Below are positions 33,992-41,203 of a DNA stretch of 42,426 nt, in pieces. The stretch is taken from NCBI GenBank assembly GCA_049600855.1, contig JBMYQA010000014.1:1-42426 (forward strand), written 5' to 3'. Numbering within the stretch: position 1 is the first letter of the stretch; every line of letters starts with the position of its first letter. The position numbers were made by a program, and so were the translations under genes. The DNA is from JBMYQA01 sp049600855 (lineage in GTDB: Bacteria; Bacteroidota; Bacteroidia; Cytophagales; Flammeovirgaceae). A model generated the notes under the pieces. The model did not search any database. It was given only the letters and a program-made list of their open reading frames with translations, and was not told the origin of the DNA.

Positions 33992-34693
33992 TTAGTTTTT
34001 AGCATATTCGCTAAGTACAGGATTTGATTTATTGAGAACCGAAGCGATTTCTGACCACTTTAGTCGGTAACTCTCTAAACGGTTGGCTGTGGGGTGTTTA
34101 TAAAATAGCGTGAGGAAGTGGCTATTCATGCAAAATTTTGTTGCTTTTCCAATATCACTGGTTTCAATTTTCACTTTGTAATACTTCCACATCAAATGCG
34201 CGATTTTCTTTTGATAATGAGCATCCTCATCAAACAAATCGTCAAATCGCACTACTTTATCTTGAGCTAAATCGTAATTAAAAGTTGTTGAAAGGTCAAG
34301 CGATTCTTTATATCCGATGAATTGAGCACTCTTGTTAAATTGCACACTAATGGTATAACTATCTGTAAAGTGAACAACATAATCCAAATTCATGTAATGA
34401 TATCCTTCGGAAGGCTTGAATAGTTTTTGAACCTTTTTAGTAAACTCGGTAATGGCTCCGCTCGTAAGTTGGTGGATGTGTTTGTTAATTTCATAGCCTT
34501 GGTTGATGTTTCTACATCTTACTTCTGGATAGGCTACATCTAAATGATAACCTGTATCATATTTTTTGTTTAGCCTCTTCTTGAAAATTAAAACCGATTC
34601 AGCCGAAAATTGTCCAGCAGCCGATTCTTTCAAAGAAAAGCCCATCAATAAAAATGCTCCACACCAAAGGAATATAAAACACAATCTCATCAT
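33992..34693 (-). CDS. DUF3298-type secreted protein
   Basis: About 233 residues with a hydrophobic signal segment. The frame opens at 34714, but the ATG at 34693 places a basic residue next to the hydrophobic core. The body shows the DUF4163/DUF3298 pattern known from PdaC/RsiV-like proteins: YPEVRCRNINQGYEINKHIH near residue 60, YTISVQFNKSAQFIGYKES in the middle, then TTFNYDLAQDKVVRFDDLF, the DUF3298 hallmark, and a C-terminal sheet. Such domains bind peptidoglycan-type or lysozyme-like ligands in some proteins; here the role is unknown. TATCTTTG on the minus strand (34762-34769) is an exact -7 box about 70 bases upstream. Confidence 0.7.
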   Translation of the reverse strand: MMRLCFIFLWCGAFLLMGFSLKESAAGQFSAESVLIFKKRLNKKYDTGYHLDVAYPEVRCRNINQGYEINKHIHQLTSGAITEFTKKVQKLFKPSEGYHYMNLDYVVHFTDSYTISVQFNKSAQFIGYKESLDLSTTFNYDLAQDKVVRFDDLFDEDAHYQKKIAHLMWKYYKVKIETSDIGKATKFCMNSHFLTLFYKHPTANRLESYRLKWSEIASVLNKSNPVLSEYAKN

Positions 34694-34761
34694 TGAGATG
34701 AATAAATTAAACAAACAATAATCATCAAAAAGTAGGTTGTGCCGAGGAATGCAAGTTTGAG

Positions 34762-34769
34762 CAAAGATA
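34762..34769 (-). promoter_or_regulatory. -7 promoter element of the DUF3298 gene
   Basis: TATCTTTG on the minus strand fits TAnnTTTG, 69 bases before the preferred start. No good -33 element was found at the usual distance, so the call is tentative. Confidence 0.35.
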
Positions 34770-35034
34770 AAATAATTCTTGTAAAAAAGATTGAAATATC
34801 CAGTTCCTCAAAAAAACACAATCTTTAATTTTAATACGTTTAAATCATCACTTTGGTACGAATTGACAAAAAAAAGTTAGTAGAATTATGTTTATAAAGG
34901 TGAATATGCGACAAATCGATGACTTCGGTCTGTGATGTACGATGTCACGAAATCCACTTACTCATCAAGCATTCGTTCATTTAGATTCATTACTTCGAAT
35001 TTCACAAGTAGCTTTTGCTCACCTACTCATAAAA

Positions 35035-35119
35035 CTTCTGATAATTAAGAGATTGTTTGAACAAAGTAAGCCACACATTTTCGTGTCCTTTTTTGATTCA
35101 AAAACTCAATTATCAGAAG
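35035..35119. repeat. Cloverleaf-like inverted-repeat element
   Basis: Perfect 12-base arms CTTCTGATAATT (35035-35046) and AATTATCAGAAG (35108-35119) enclose three small hairpins in a row: TTGTT-tg-AACAA (35053-35064), ACAC-n6-GTGT (35073-35086) and TTTTTG-att-CAAAAA (35090-35104). Together they form a four-way junction on either strand. On the minus strand the outer stem is followed by TTTTAT and lies about 50 bases past the pgk stop, so it may act in 3'-end formation. It is not a tRNA: arm lengths and conserved bases do not fit. Confidence 0.5.
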
Positions 35120-35140
35120 CGGTTATTTTTAGAACTTATC

Positions 35141-35166
35141 GCTAAAAAGTGCTAAGCTACCTAGCA
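35141..35166 (-). terminator. Weak terminator abutting the pgk stop codon
   Basis: On the minus strand TGCTA-n7-TAGCA is followed by C and TTTTT. The five-base-pair stem starts immediately after the stop codon, so it is weak; the larger element at 35035-35119 may back it up. Confidence 0.45.
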
Positions 35167-36354
35167 TTAATCTTCTAATGCAGCTACTCCAGGTAGCGTT
35201 TTACCCTCCATATATTCTAACAAGGCACCTCCACCAGTAGACACGTAAGAAACCCGATCACCAAAGCCAAGGTTATTTACGGCAGAAGCCGAATCGCCAC
35301 CACCAATAAGCGAAAATGCACCTTTTTCAGTTGCTTTTACTACAGATTCAGCTACTTTAATTGTTCCGTTTGCATAGTTTGGCATTTCAAATACACCCAT
35401 TGGTCCATTCCAAAGGATGGTTTTAGATGTTTCAATAATTGCCCCATACATTTCACTGGCTTTAGTGCCAATATCTAAGCCCATCCAGCCTGCATCTATC
35501 GTCATGTTATCGGCTATTTTCCGATTTGCATCATTATTAAAATCATCAGCAATAACAGAGTCTTCGGGCAAAATAAGATTCACGCCTTTATTATCTGCTT
35601 TCTCAATCAGCTCGCGTGCTAATGCTAATTTATCCTCTTCCACTAACGATTTCCCAACATTTCCACCTTTCGCTTTAAAGAACGTATAAGCCATTGCTCC
35701 ACCAATCAAGATATTATCTACACGATCGAGCAACTGCTCAATAATTAAAATTTTATCTGAAATTTTTGCACCTCCCATAATGGCCGTAAATGGCCGTTCC
35801 GCATTTTCTAACACTTTTTGGGCATTCTCCAATTCTTTCTGCATCACATAACCACAAATCTTTTCTTCAAAGAATTTGGCAATCACAGCCGTGGAAGCAT
35901 GTGCCCGATGAGCCGTACCAAAAGCATCGTTTACATAAACGTGACCATGTTGTGCTAACTGCTGTGCAAAGGCTTCATCGCCTTTCTTTTCTTCTTTATA
36001 AAAACGAAGGTTTTCCAAAAGCATAACCTCTCCTACCCCAATTGCATCAGAAATGGCAAATGAGTCGAAGCCAATACAGTCATCGCCAAAAATCACTCCT
36101 GTGCCTAATAACTCTGATAAATGTTTTACAACATGCTGTAAAGAGAATTTTTTCTCAGGGCCATTTTTAGGCCGCCCAAGATGCGACATCAAAACTACAG
36201 CTCCCCCATCTCCTAGTATCTTTTTGATGGTTGGGATTGCTGCCCTAATTCTGGTGTCATCGGTAATTTCAAAGTTTTCATTCAAAGGCACATTGAAATC
36301 AACTCTTACCAAAGCACGCTTTCCATTGAAGTTATACTCGTCTAAAGTAACCAT
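35167..36354 (-). CDS. pgk: Phosphoglycerate kinase
   Basis: A glycolytic enzyme converting 1,3-bisphosphoglycerate and ADP to 3-phosphoglycerate and ATP in the cytoplasm. The 395 residues match the bacterial length. The N-terminal substrate domain has VRVDFNVPLN, LMSHLGRPKNGPEKKFSL and YVNDAFGTAHRAHAST. The C-terminal nucleotide domain has AIMGGAKISDKI, WNGPMGVFEMPN, IGGGDSASAV and the terminal YVSTGGGALLEYMEGKTLPG. gapA is not adjacent; the gene is monocistronic. A perfect 15-base palindrome sits 58 bases upstream of the start and may bind a sugar-responsive regulator. Confidence 0.97.
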   Translation of the reverse strand: MVTLDEYNFNGKRALVRVDFNVPLNENFEITDDTRIRAAIPTIKKILGDGGAVVLMSHLGRPKNGPEKKFSLQHVVKHLSELLGTGVIFGDDCIGFDSFAISDAIGVGEVMLLENLRFYKEEKKGDEAFAQQLAQHGHVYVNDAFGTAHRAHASTAVIAKFFEEKICGYVMQKELENAQKVLENAERPFTAIMGGAKISDKILIIEQLLDRVDNILIGGAMAYTFFKAKGGNVGKSLVEEDKLALARELIEKADNKGVNLILPEDSVIADDFNNDANRKIADNMTIDAGWMGLDIGTKASEMYGAIIETSKTILWNGPMGVFEMPNYANGTIKVAESVVKATEKGAFSLIGGGDSASAVNNLGFGDRVSYVSTGGGALLEYMEGKTLPGVAALED

Positions 36355-36411
36355 CTGTTCAATTATTTTTCTTGAAATGGATTAAATACACAGCATTATG
36401 GTGTATTCGAT

Positions 36412-36426
36412 TTGGCAATTTGCCAA
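36412..36426. promoter_or_regulatory. Perfect palindrome upstream of pgk
   Basis: TTGGCAA-T-TTGCCAA, a 15-base perfect palindrome 58 bases before the pgk start codon. Length, symmetry and position fit a dimeric regulator site. The regulator is unknown; no cognate gene lies nearby. Confidence 0.5.
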
Positions 36427-36517
36427 CTGAAAGCCAAAATTAAGCTTGTGTGGGAATTAGGCAAATCGCTCCCCTTAAAATCCACTGTTTTTTTCGCTCA
36501 CCTCATGCAAACGTATC

Positions 36518-36551
36518 CAAAAAAAATACCCCTAGTTAAATTCACTAGAGG
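36518..36551 (-). terminator. Intrinsic terminator of the leucine-rich-repeat gene
   Basis: On the minus strand CCTCTAG / CTAGGGG (one wobble) with a nine-base loop is followed by TATTTTTTTT. It lies 37 bases past the stop at 36588. Confidence 0.8.
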
Positions 36552-36587
36552 CATGCTAATTTTGGTAGTTGATAAAAAGATATTTGC

Positions 36588-37694
36588 CTAAAAATAATCC
36601 GTTTCACATTTAGGGTGTAATTTTTGGAACTTCTCCATTTCTTCTTCAGAAACTTTTGAATCTCTACAGTACAAAATTGAAATACTCCTGAGCCAAATAA
36701 TGGGTTCTAAAGATTCAATCATCGTATCTGTACAGATAATGATACTTAATTTGGGTAAGCGTTTTAATGGTTCTAATGAAGCTACTTTGGTATGCGAAAA
36801 AGTAATTTCATATAAATTTCGATGGTATTTGAGCGGTTCTAAACTCTCAATTAACGTATTAGAAGCATAAATGATTTTTAAACGCTTTAAATTTTTTAAT
36901 GGACTAAGGCTCGTAATTTTAGTCTGATTTATATTGATAAATTCCAAATGCGTCAAATGAATAATTGGATCTAAACTAGTTACTTTTGTTTTAAAGAACT
37001 CCAACTTTTTTAATCGTTTCAAATGCGCTATTGGCGTTAAATCTGAAATACGTGTTTCGGCAAACTCTAACTCTTCCAACTTCGTCAAATTGGCAACTGG
37101 TTCTAAATTCGGAATTCGCGTATGTTGCAAATCCAACATCTTCAAATTGGTGAAATAAGATATGGAATTGTAATCTTTGAGTCTGCATTCAAATAAATCT
37201 AATACTGTGAGGTGTTTTAAATTCTTAATTGGTTCTAAAGTTCTCACAAGGGTATTGGCACAATACAATTCACGTAAACTTGTTATGGCTGCTAAGGGAG
37301 ATAAATCTTGTGTATTGGTTGAGGAGATGTTCAGCTTTCTTAGCTTTTTTAAATTCGTTAATGGCCTTAAATCAAAAATTTGAGCATAAGAACAATCCAC
37401 ATCAATGAGGTTATCCAAAAACTTGAGCGGTTCTAAGGTAGTGATGGCCACTTCTTCTCCATATTCGTTGATTCCACTGCAATCAATTTTTTTCAAATCA
37501 TATAGCTTCTTAAACTCATCTACACTTACATGATAGCGTAAATTAGCTTGATTTCTAAAGCGTTCTTGCCAAGTAGAATCTAAGGATTCCCACCACTCCA
37601 TCGTCAGTGAATCTAATTGGGCTGAAGCCTTAGGTATAATTAGGAACAACATCATTACCCCCACCAACACCTTCCATATTCGATGAATGCTCAT
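36588..37694 (-). CDS. Secreted leucine-rich-repeat protein with twelve 22-residue repeats
   Basis: An exported protein of about 368 residues. The frame opens at 37724; the ATG at 37694 gives the neatest signal peptide (ending PKASAQ). After a short N-terminal cap (about 60 residues) come twelve consecutive units of exactly 22 residues, SDS22/internalin type, each of the form LxPLxxLxxLxxLxxxxTxIxx (for instance LTPIAHLKRLKKLEFFKTKV). Such arrays form a curved beta solenoid that binds proteins. A short helical C-terminal cap with one cysteine follows. There is no T9SS sorting domain, so it is probably periplasmic unless exported otherwise. Its partner is unknown. The strictly constant repeat length suggests recent or constrained expansion. 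Confidence 0.8.
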   Translation of the reverse strand: MSIHRIWKVLVGVMMLFLIIPKASAQLDSLTMEWWESLDSTWQERFRNQANLRYHVSVDEFKKLYDLKKIDCSGINEYGEEVAITTLEPLKFLDNLIDVDCSYAQIFDLRPLTNLKKLRKLNISSTNTQDLSPLAAITSLRELYCANTLVRTLEPIKNLKHLTVLDLFECRLKDYNSISYFTNLKMLDLQHTRIPNLEPVANLTKLEELEFAETRISDLTPIAHLKRLKKLEFFKTKVTSLDPIIHLTHLEFININQTKITSLSPLKNLKRLKIIYASNTLIESLEPLKYHRNLYEITFSHTKVASLEPLKRLPKLSIIICTDTMIESLEPIIWLRSISILYCRDSKVSEEEMEKFQKLHPKCETDYF

Positions 37695-37724
37695 TCTATT
37701 CATAATCATTGCGAAATAATACAA

Positions 37725-38228
37725 GTACTTTATTCGGTTTACAGTTAAGTGCGTGAATCGAAAAAGGGAATCATCCGCTCACCTTTTTCGTCTCAACAAG
37801 ATTAACGCAAAAAACGCTGCATATTTAGGGATTAGTCTGTAGCACTTACCGCTTAATCGTCAATTTATCGAATTTTTCGACAAACACGGTGATTCTTACG
37901 ACAAACAAAAATATAGAAATCAATAGATACTTAAACGCCCGTCTAAAACAATGGTTTTTAAACAAGCTCGCGACTACACTATCCAAAACAGGATACAGGA
38001 AGCCCAATTCTTTAAACAATTTTTATACACAACTCGTTAGTTTCCGCTATAAAATTTTTCTTGTTCAGGTAAATTTTAGAATATCTTGAAAACATTTTCG
38101 TAAGGAGATTGTTCCATGCTATAGAACTTCCTTTTTTGGATTAGTTCTAAATAAGAGTTGTGATTATTAGGCAAAACGGCAATTATTCACGAATTTTGCC
38201 AATCGAAAAAAACAAACCTATCGAGAAG
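37725..38228. other. Gene-free region upstream of sufC
   Basis: No credible gene; in particular sufB, expected here, is absent. It carries promoters for both neighbours: TATTTTTG on the minus strand (37906-37913) fits a -7 box for the LRR gene, far from its start. GGCAAAA / TTTTGCC (38170-38176 and 38194-38200) is a spaced inverted repeat just before sufC. Confidence 0.45.
38170..38200 (+). promoter_or_regulatory. Spaced inverted repeat before sufC
   Basis: Perfect arms GGCAAAA and TTTTGCC are separated by 17 bases and end 28 bases before the preferred sufC start. It may be an operator for iron-sulfur or iron-responsive control; this is inferred from position only. Confidence 0.35.
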
Positions 38229-38990
38229 ATGCTGGAAATTAAGAATTTACACGCTTCCATTGAAGATAAGCAAATCCTGAATGGGATCAATTTAACGGTT
38301 AAAGCGGGCGAAGTACATGCGATTATGGGGCCAAATGGTTCTGGAAAAAGTACCCTTGCTTCTGTATTAGCAGGCCGTGAAGATTATGAAGTGACTGAGG
38401 GCGAAGTCCTTTTCAATGGTCAAGAGTTATTGGAACTCAATCCTGAAGAACGTGCTGGCGAAGGGTTGTTTTTAGCCTTTCAATATCCTGTAGAAATTCC
38501 AGGAGTATCAAATACTAACTTCCTAAAAACTGCTGTAAATGAAATCCGCAAATACCGAGGATTGAATGAAATGGATGCAGTAAGCTTTCTAAAAACGATG
38601 AAAGCTAAAATGAAATTGGTTGAGATTGACGAAAAGCTATTGTCTCGTTCATTAAATGAAGGTTTTTCAGGTGGAGAGAAAAAGCGAAATGAGATTTTTC
38701 AGATGGCAATGCTAGAACCCAAATTAGCCATTCTTGACGAAACCGACTCAGGCTTAGATATTGATGCCCTTCGAATTGTAGCCAATGGTGTAAATACACT
38801 AAAAGGTGAAGACAATGCCACCATTGTAGTAACGCACTACCAAAGATTGCTTGATTACATTGTGCCAGATTACGTGCATGTGTTGTATCAAGGCCGCATT
38901 GTGAAGTCTGGATCAAAAGAACTAGCGCATGAATTAGAAGAAAAAGGATACGACTGGATCAAAGCTGAGCTAGCAAGTGCTACTGCTTAA
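38229..38990 (+). CDS. sufC: Iron-sulfur cluster assembly ATPase SufC
   Basis: The ABC-type ATPase of the SUF system, which works with the SufB-SufD scaffold to build Fe-S clusters in the cytoplasm. Walker A is GPNGSGKST, the signature loop is LNEGFSGGEKKRNEIFQMAM, Walker B is LAILDETDSGLDIDAL and the switch histidine is in VVTHYQRLL. The preferred start at 38229 (MLEIKNLHASI) gives about 253 residues, the normal length; the frame extends upstream to 38160 but that extension contains the inverted repeat and looks non-coding. sufD follows after 53 bases. sufB is not upstream, which breaks the usual sufBCD order. Confidence 0.95.
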   Translation: MLEIKNLHASIEDKQILNGINLTVKAGEVHAIMGPNGSGKSTLASVLAGREDYEVTEGEVLFNGQELLELNPEERAGEGLFLAFQYPVEIPGVSNTNFLKTAVNEIRKYRGLNEMDAVSFLKTMKAKMKLVEIDEKLLSRSLNEGFSGGEKKRNEIFQMAMLEPKLAILDETDSGLDIDALRIVANGVNTLKGEDNATIVVTHYQRLLDYIVPDYVHVLYQGRIVKSGSKELAHELEEKGYDWIKAELASATA

Positions 38991-39043
38991 TCTATTTTTT
39001 TAATTCCTCTTTTCTACTAATCAAAGCATAAAAAGATACTAGC

Positions 39044-40354
39044 ATGACAGCACTTGATTCGAAAGAAACACTCATTAGCTGGTTTGAAGATATGGAGCGC
39101 CAATTGAATGGGCTTCGTTCATCCAACTTTCATCAAACTCGTCAGGAGGCATTTGAGCAGTTTAAGCAGCTTGACTACCCAAGTACGAAGCATGAAGAGT
39201 GGAAATATACCAATGTTAAACGAATCCTTAAGTCTGAGTTTGAGTTTAATCAATCCGCTTCCTTAAGCCAAGATCAGCTCACGCCATTTTTAATTGATGG
39301 ACTGGATGCTCAGGTAATGGTATTCGTAAATGGGCAGTTTAATGCTTCTTTATCTCAATTAGAAACAGTTGATGGTTTAGCATTTGACAATCTAAAAGCA
39401 GCTTATGCTTCTCATCAAGAAGATATTGATCAGCACTTTGGCAAATATGCTACCATCGGAGATAATCCTTTTACGGCATTAAATACGGCATTTGCTAATG
39501 ATGGTGCATTTATTAAGGTAAACCGAAGCAAGGTTATTGAAAAGCCATTGGTATTATTGTATGTTGCCGATGCGCAGCATAATGATATTGCCTCACAGCC
39601 AAGAAATCTTGTTTTAGTTGGAGAAAATGCACAAGTTACGCTCATTGAGCAATTTATCACGCTTGGAGAAGGAAAAAGCTTTAGCAATGTGGTTACGGAA
39701 TTTGTAGTAGAACAATCTGCTCTGGTAGATCATTACAAATTACAGTATGATGCGGCTAGCTACCACATTGGCACTACTCAAGTATATCAAAAAGGTAAAA
39801 GCCATTTTGCCAATACCACCATTTCACTAGATGGAGAACTCATCAGAAACAACCTAAATATTGAAATGGATGGCGAATATGTAGAATCTTACATGAATGG
39901 ATTGTACATGTTGGATGGTAAAACTCATGTAGATAATCATACTTCTGTTGACCACCAATTGCCAAACTCTTACAGCAACGAACTGTATAAGGGTATTTTG
40001 GATGGCAATTCTACCGGAGTGTTTAATGGAAAGATTTATGTGCGAGAAGATGCTCAAAAAACAAATGCCTTCCAGCAGAACAATAACATCTTACTTTCTG
40101 ATAAGGCAACCATTGATACCAAACCTCAATTGGAGATATGGGCTGATGATGTTAAATGTTCGCATGGTGCCACTGTAGGTTCACTGGATGAAGAACCGTT
40201 ATTTTACCTTCGCTCTAGGGGCATTAGTGAGGAAAAAGCTCGTTCCTTACTGATGTTTGCATTTGCTGGCGATTTGTTAGATCGCATTAAGGTAGAAGCA
40301 CTTAGAACGCATGTGGAGGCCAAGATTGCTAAGCGATTAGACTACAAGGTGTAA
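39044..40354 (+). CDS. sufD: Fe-S cluster assembly scaffold protein SufD
   Basis: SufD pairs with SufB on the SufC dimer and helps form the nascent cluster. The 436 residues match the family. The N-terminal helical part includes YPSTKHEEWKYTNVKRIL, a strong SufD marker. The middle is the parallel beta-helix (for instance YMNGLYMLDGKTHVDNHTSV). The C-terminal motif is VKCSHGATVGSLDEEPLFYL, with the histidine equivalent to E. coli His360, which takes part in cluster assembly, and then RGISEEKARSLL. It lies directly after sufC, presumably in one transcript ending at the strong terminator. sufS does not follow. Confidence 0.95.
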   Translation: MTALDSKETLISWFEDMERQLNGLRSSNFHQTRQEAFEQFKQLDYPSTKHEEWKYTNVKRILKSEFEFNQSASLSQDQLTPFLIDGLDAQVMVFVNGQFNASLSQLETVDGLAFDNLKAAYASHQEDIDQHFGKYATIGDNPFTALNTAFANDGAFIKVNRSKVIEKPLVLLYVADAQHNDIASQPRNLVLVGENAQVTLIEQFITLGEGKSFSNVVTEFVVEQSALVDHYKLQYDAASYHIGTTQVYQKGKSHFANTTISLDGELIRNNLNIEMDGEYVESYMNGLYMLDGKTHVDNHTSVDHQLPNSYSNELYKGILDGNSTGVFNGKIYVREDAQKTNAFQQNNNILLSDKATIDTKPQLEIWADDVKCSHGATVGSLDEEPLFYLRSRGISEEKARSLLMFAFAGDLLDRIKVEALRTHVEAKIAKRLDYKV

Positions 40355-40370
40355 GCGCTAGGTAATCAAC

Positions 40371-40417
40371 GCATAAAAAAATCCGAAATGAGCGATTCAT
40401 TTCGGATTTTTTTATGC
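40371..40417. terminator. Perfect bidirectional terminator between sufD and the LytTR gene
   Basis: A flawless 21-base-pair stem (40371-40391 with 40397-40417) has a five-base loop GCGAT. The core TCCGAAATGA / TCATTTCGGA is flanked by seven A residues on the left and seven T residues on the right, so it terminates both converging transcripts. It reaches to two bases from the stop at 40419. Confidence 0.93.
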
Positions 40418-40418
40418 A

Positions 40419-41171
40419 TCATAACGTCTGCAATTGCTTTAAAAAAGCTTCTTTCTTTCTTCTTGAAATCGGCACCTCTGCTCCATCATCCATCACGACC
40501 ATTCCCCCTTCTCCTTTCACGTATTTGTGAATCCAATTCGCATTAATGAGGTGAGAATGATGCACTCGAATAAAGTGATTTCCATGTAAAAGCTCTTCAA
40601 ACTCTTTAATCGTTCCTGTTGCTAATATTACCCGCCCCCCTTGCAGAAAAAGCTTGGTATAACTTCCTTCTGCCTCGCATCGAATGACCGAATTAATCAT
40701 TACAAACTCTAGCCCTTCTTGCGTTGGAATACCAACTTTCTCTGGCTTTTGATTCTTTTGCGCAAGATTGTCCAATAAATGTTGGAACCGATCTGTTGTG
40801 GTTGCTCTCGATTTCATGAGTACTTCTACCTTGCCTACTGCCTGAATCAACTCATCAATATCAATGGGTTTTAACAAATAATCAATGGCACAAAACTTAA
40901 TGGCATTAATGGCATATTCATCGTATGCAGTAGTGAAAATCACTTCAAAATCTACCTCAGGAAACCGCTTTAATAAGTCAAAACCTGAGCCACGGGGCAT
41001 TTCTACATCTAAAAACACTAAATCAGGCTTTGTCGAATTAATAAATTCGTGTGCTTCCTCAACAGATGCCGCTTGCCCAATCACTTGAATGCTCTTACAA
41101 TATTTTTGTACCATTTTTAAGACGGTCTCCCTACTTCTTTTTTCATCGTCTACAATTAAGGCTGTAATCAT
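40419..41171 (-). CDS. LytTR-family response regulator
   Basis: A 250-residue transcription regulator. The receiver domain (residues 1-120) has the acidic pair in IVDDEKRSR, phospho-acceptor Asp55 in LVFLDVEMP, the conserved TTAYDEYAI segment and Lys in LLKPID. The LytTR DNA-binding domain (about 150-248) has VIRCEAEGSYTKLFL, RVHHSHLINANWI and VPISRRKKEAFLK. It is encoded 32 bases downstream of its histidine kinase on the same strand, forming an LytS-LytTR two-component system. LytTR regulators bind direct repeats in target promoters; the targets are unknown. No sign of PorX-type domains was seen. Confidence 0.93.
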   Translation of the reverse strand: MITALIVDDEKRSRETVLKMVQKYCKSIQVIGQAASVEEAHEFINSTKPDLVFLDVEMPRGSGFDLLKRFPEVDFEVIFTTAYDEYAINAIKFCAIDYLLKPIDIDELIQAVGKVEVLMKSRATTTDRFQHLLDNLAQKNQKPEKVGIPTQEGLEFVMINSVIRCEAEGSYTKLFLQGGRVILATGTIKEFEELLHGNHFIRVHHSHLINANWIHKYVKGEGGMVVMDDGAEVPISRRKKEAFLKQLQTL

Positions 41172-41203
41172 TTTGTTCGGTTTAATTTTATGTTCAGTAA
41201 CAA

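Noticed and set aside
35035..35119. tRNA gene
   Set aside because: Although it folds as a cloverleaf, arm lengths are wrong and the T-loop and D-loop consensus bases and the CCA end are absent.
34942..35145. 67-codon ORF between the DUF3298 gene and pgk
   Set aside because: It overlaps the inverted-repeat element, has no recognisable pattern and no promoter; its composition looks random.
37889..38089. 66-codon ORF upstream of sufC
   Set aside because: It starts at a GTG in AT-rich DNA, shows no domain or membrane pattern and is in the wrong place and frame to be a sufB remnant.
38160..38228. N-terminal extension of SufC
   Set aside because: It holds an inverted repeat, and SufC proteins normally begin at the ML-x-I-x-NLHA segment.
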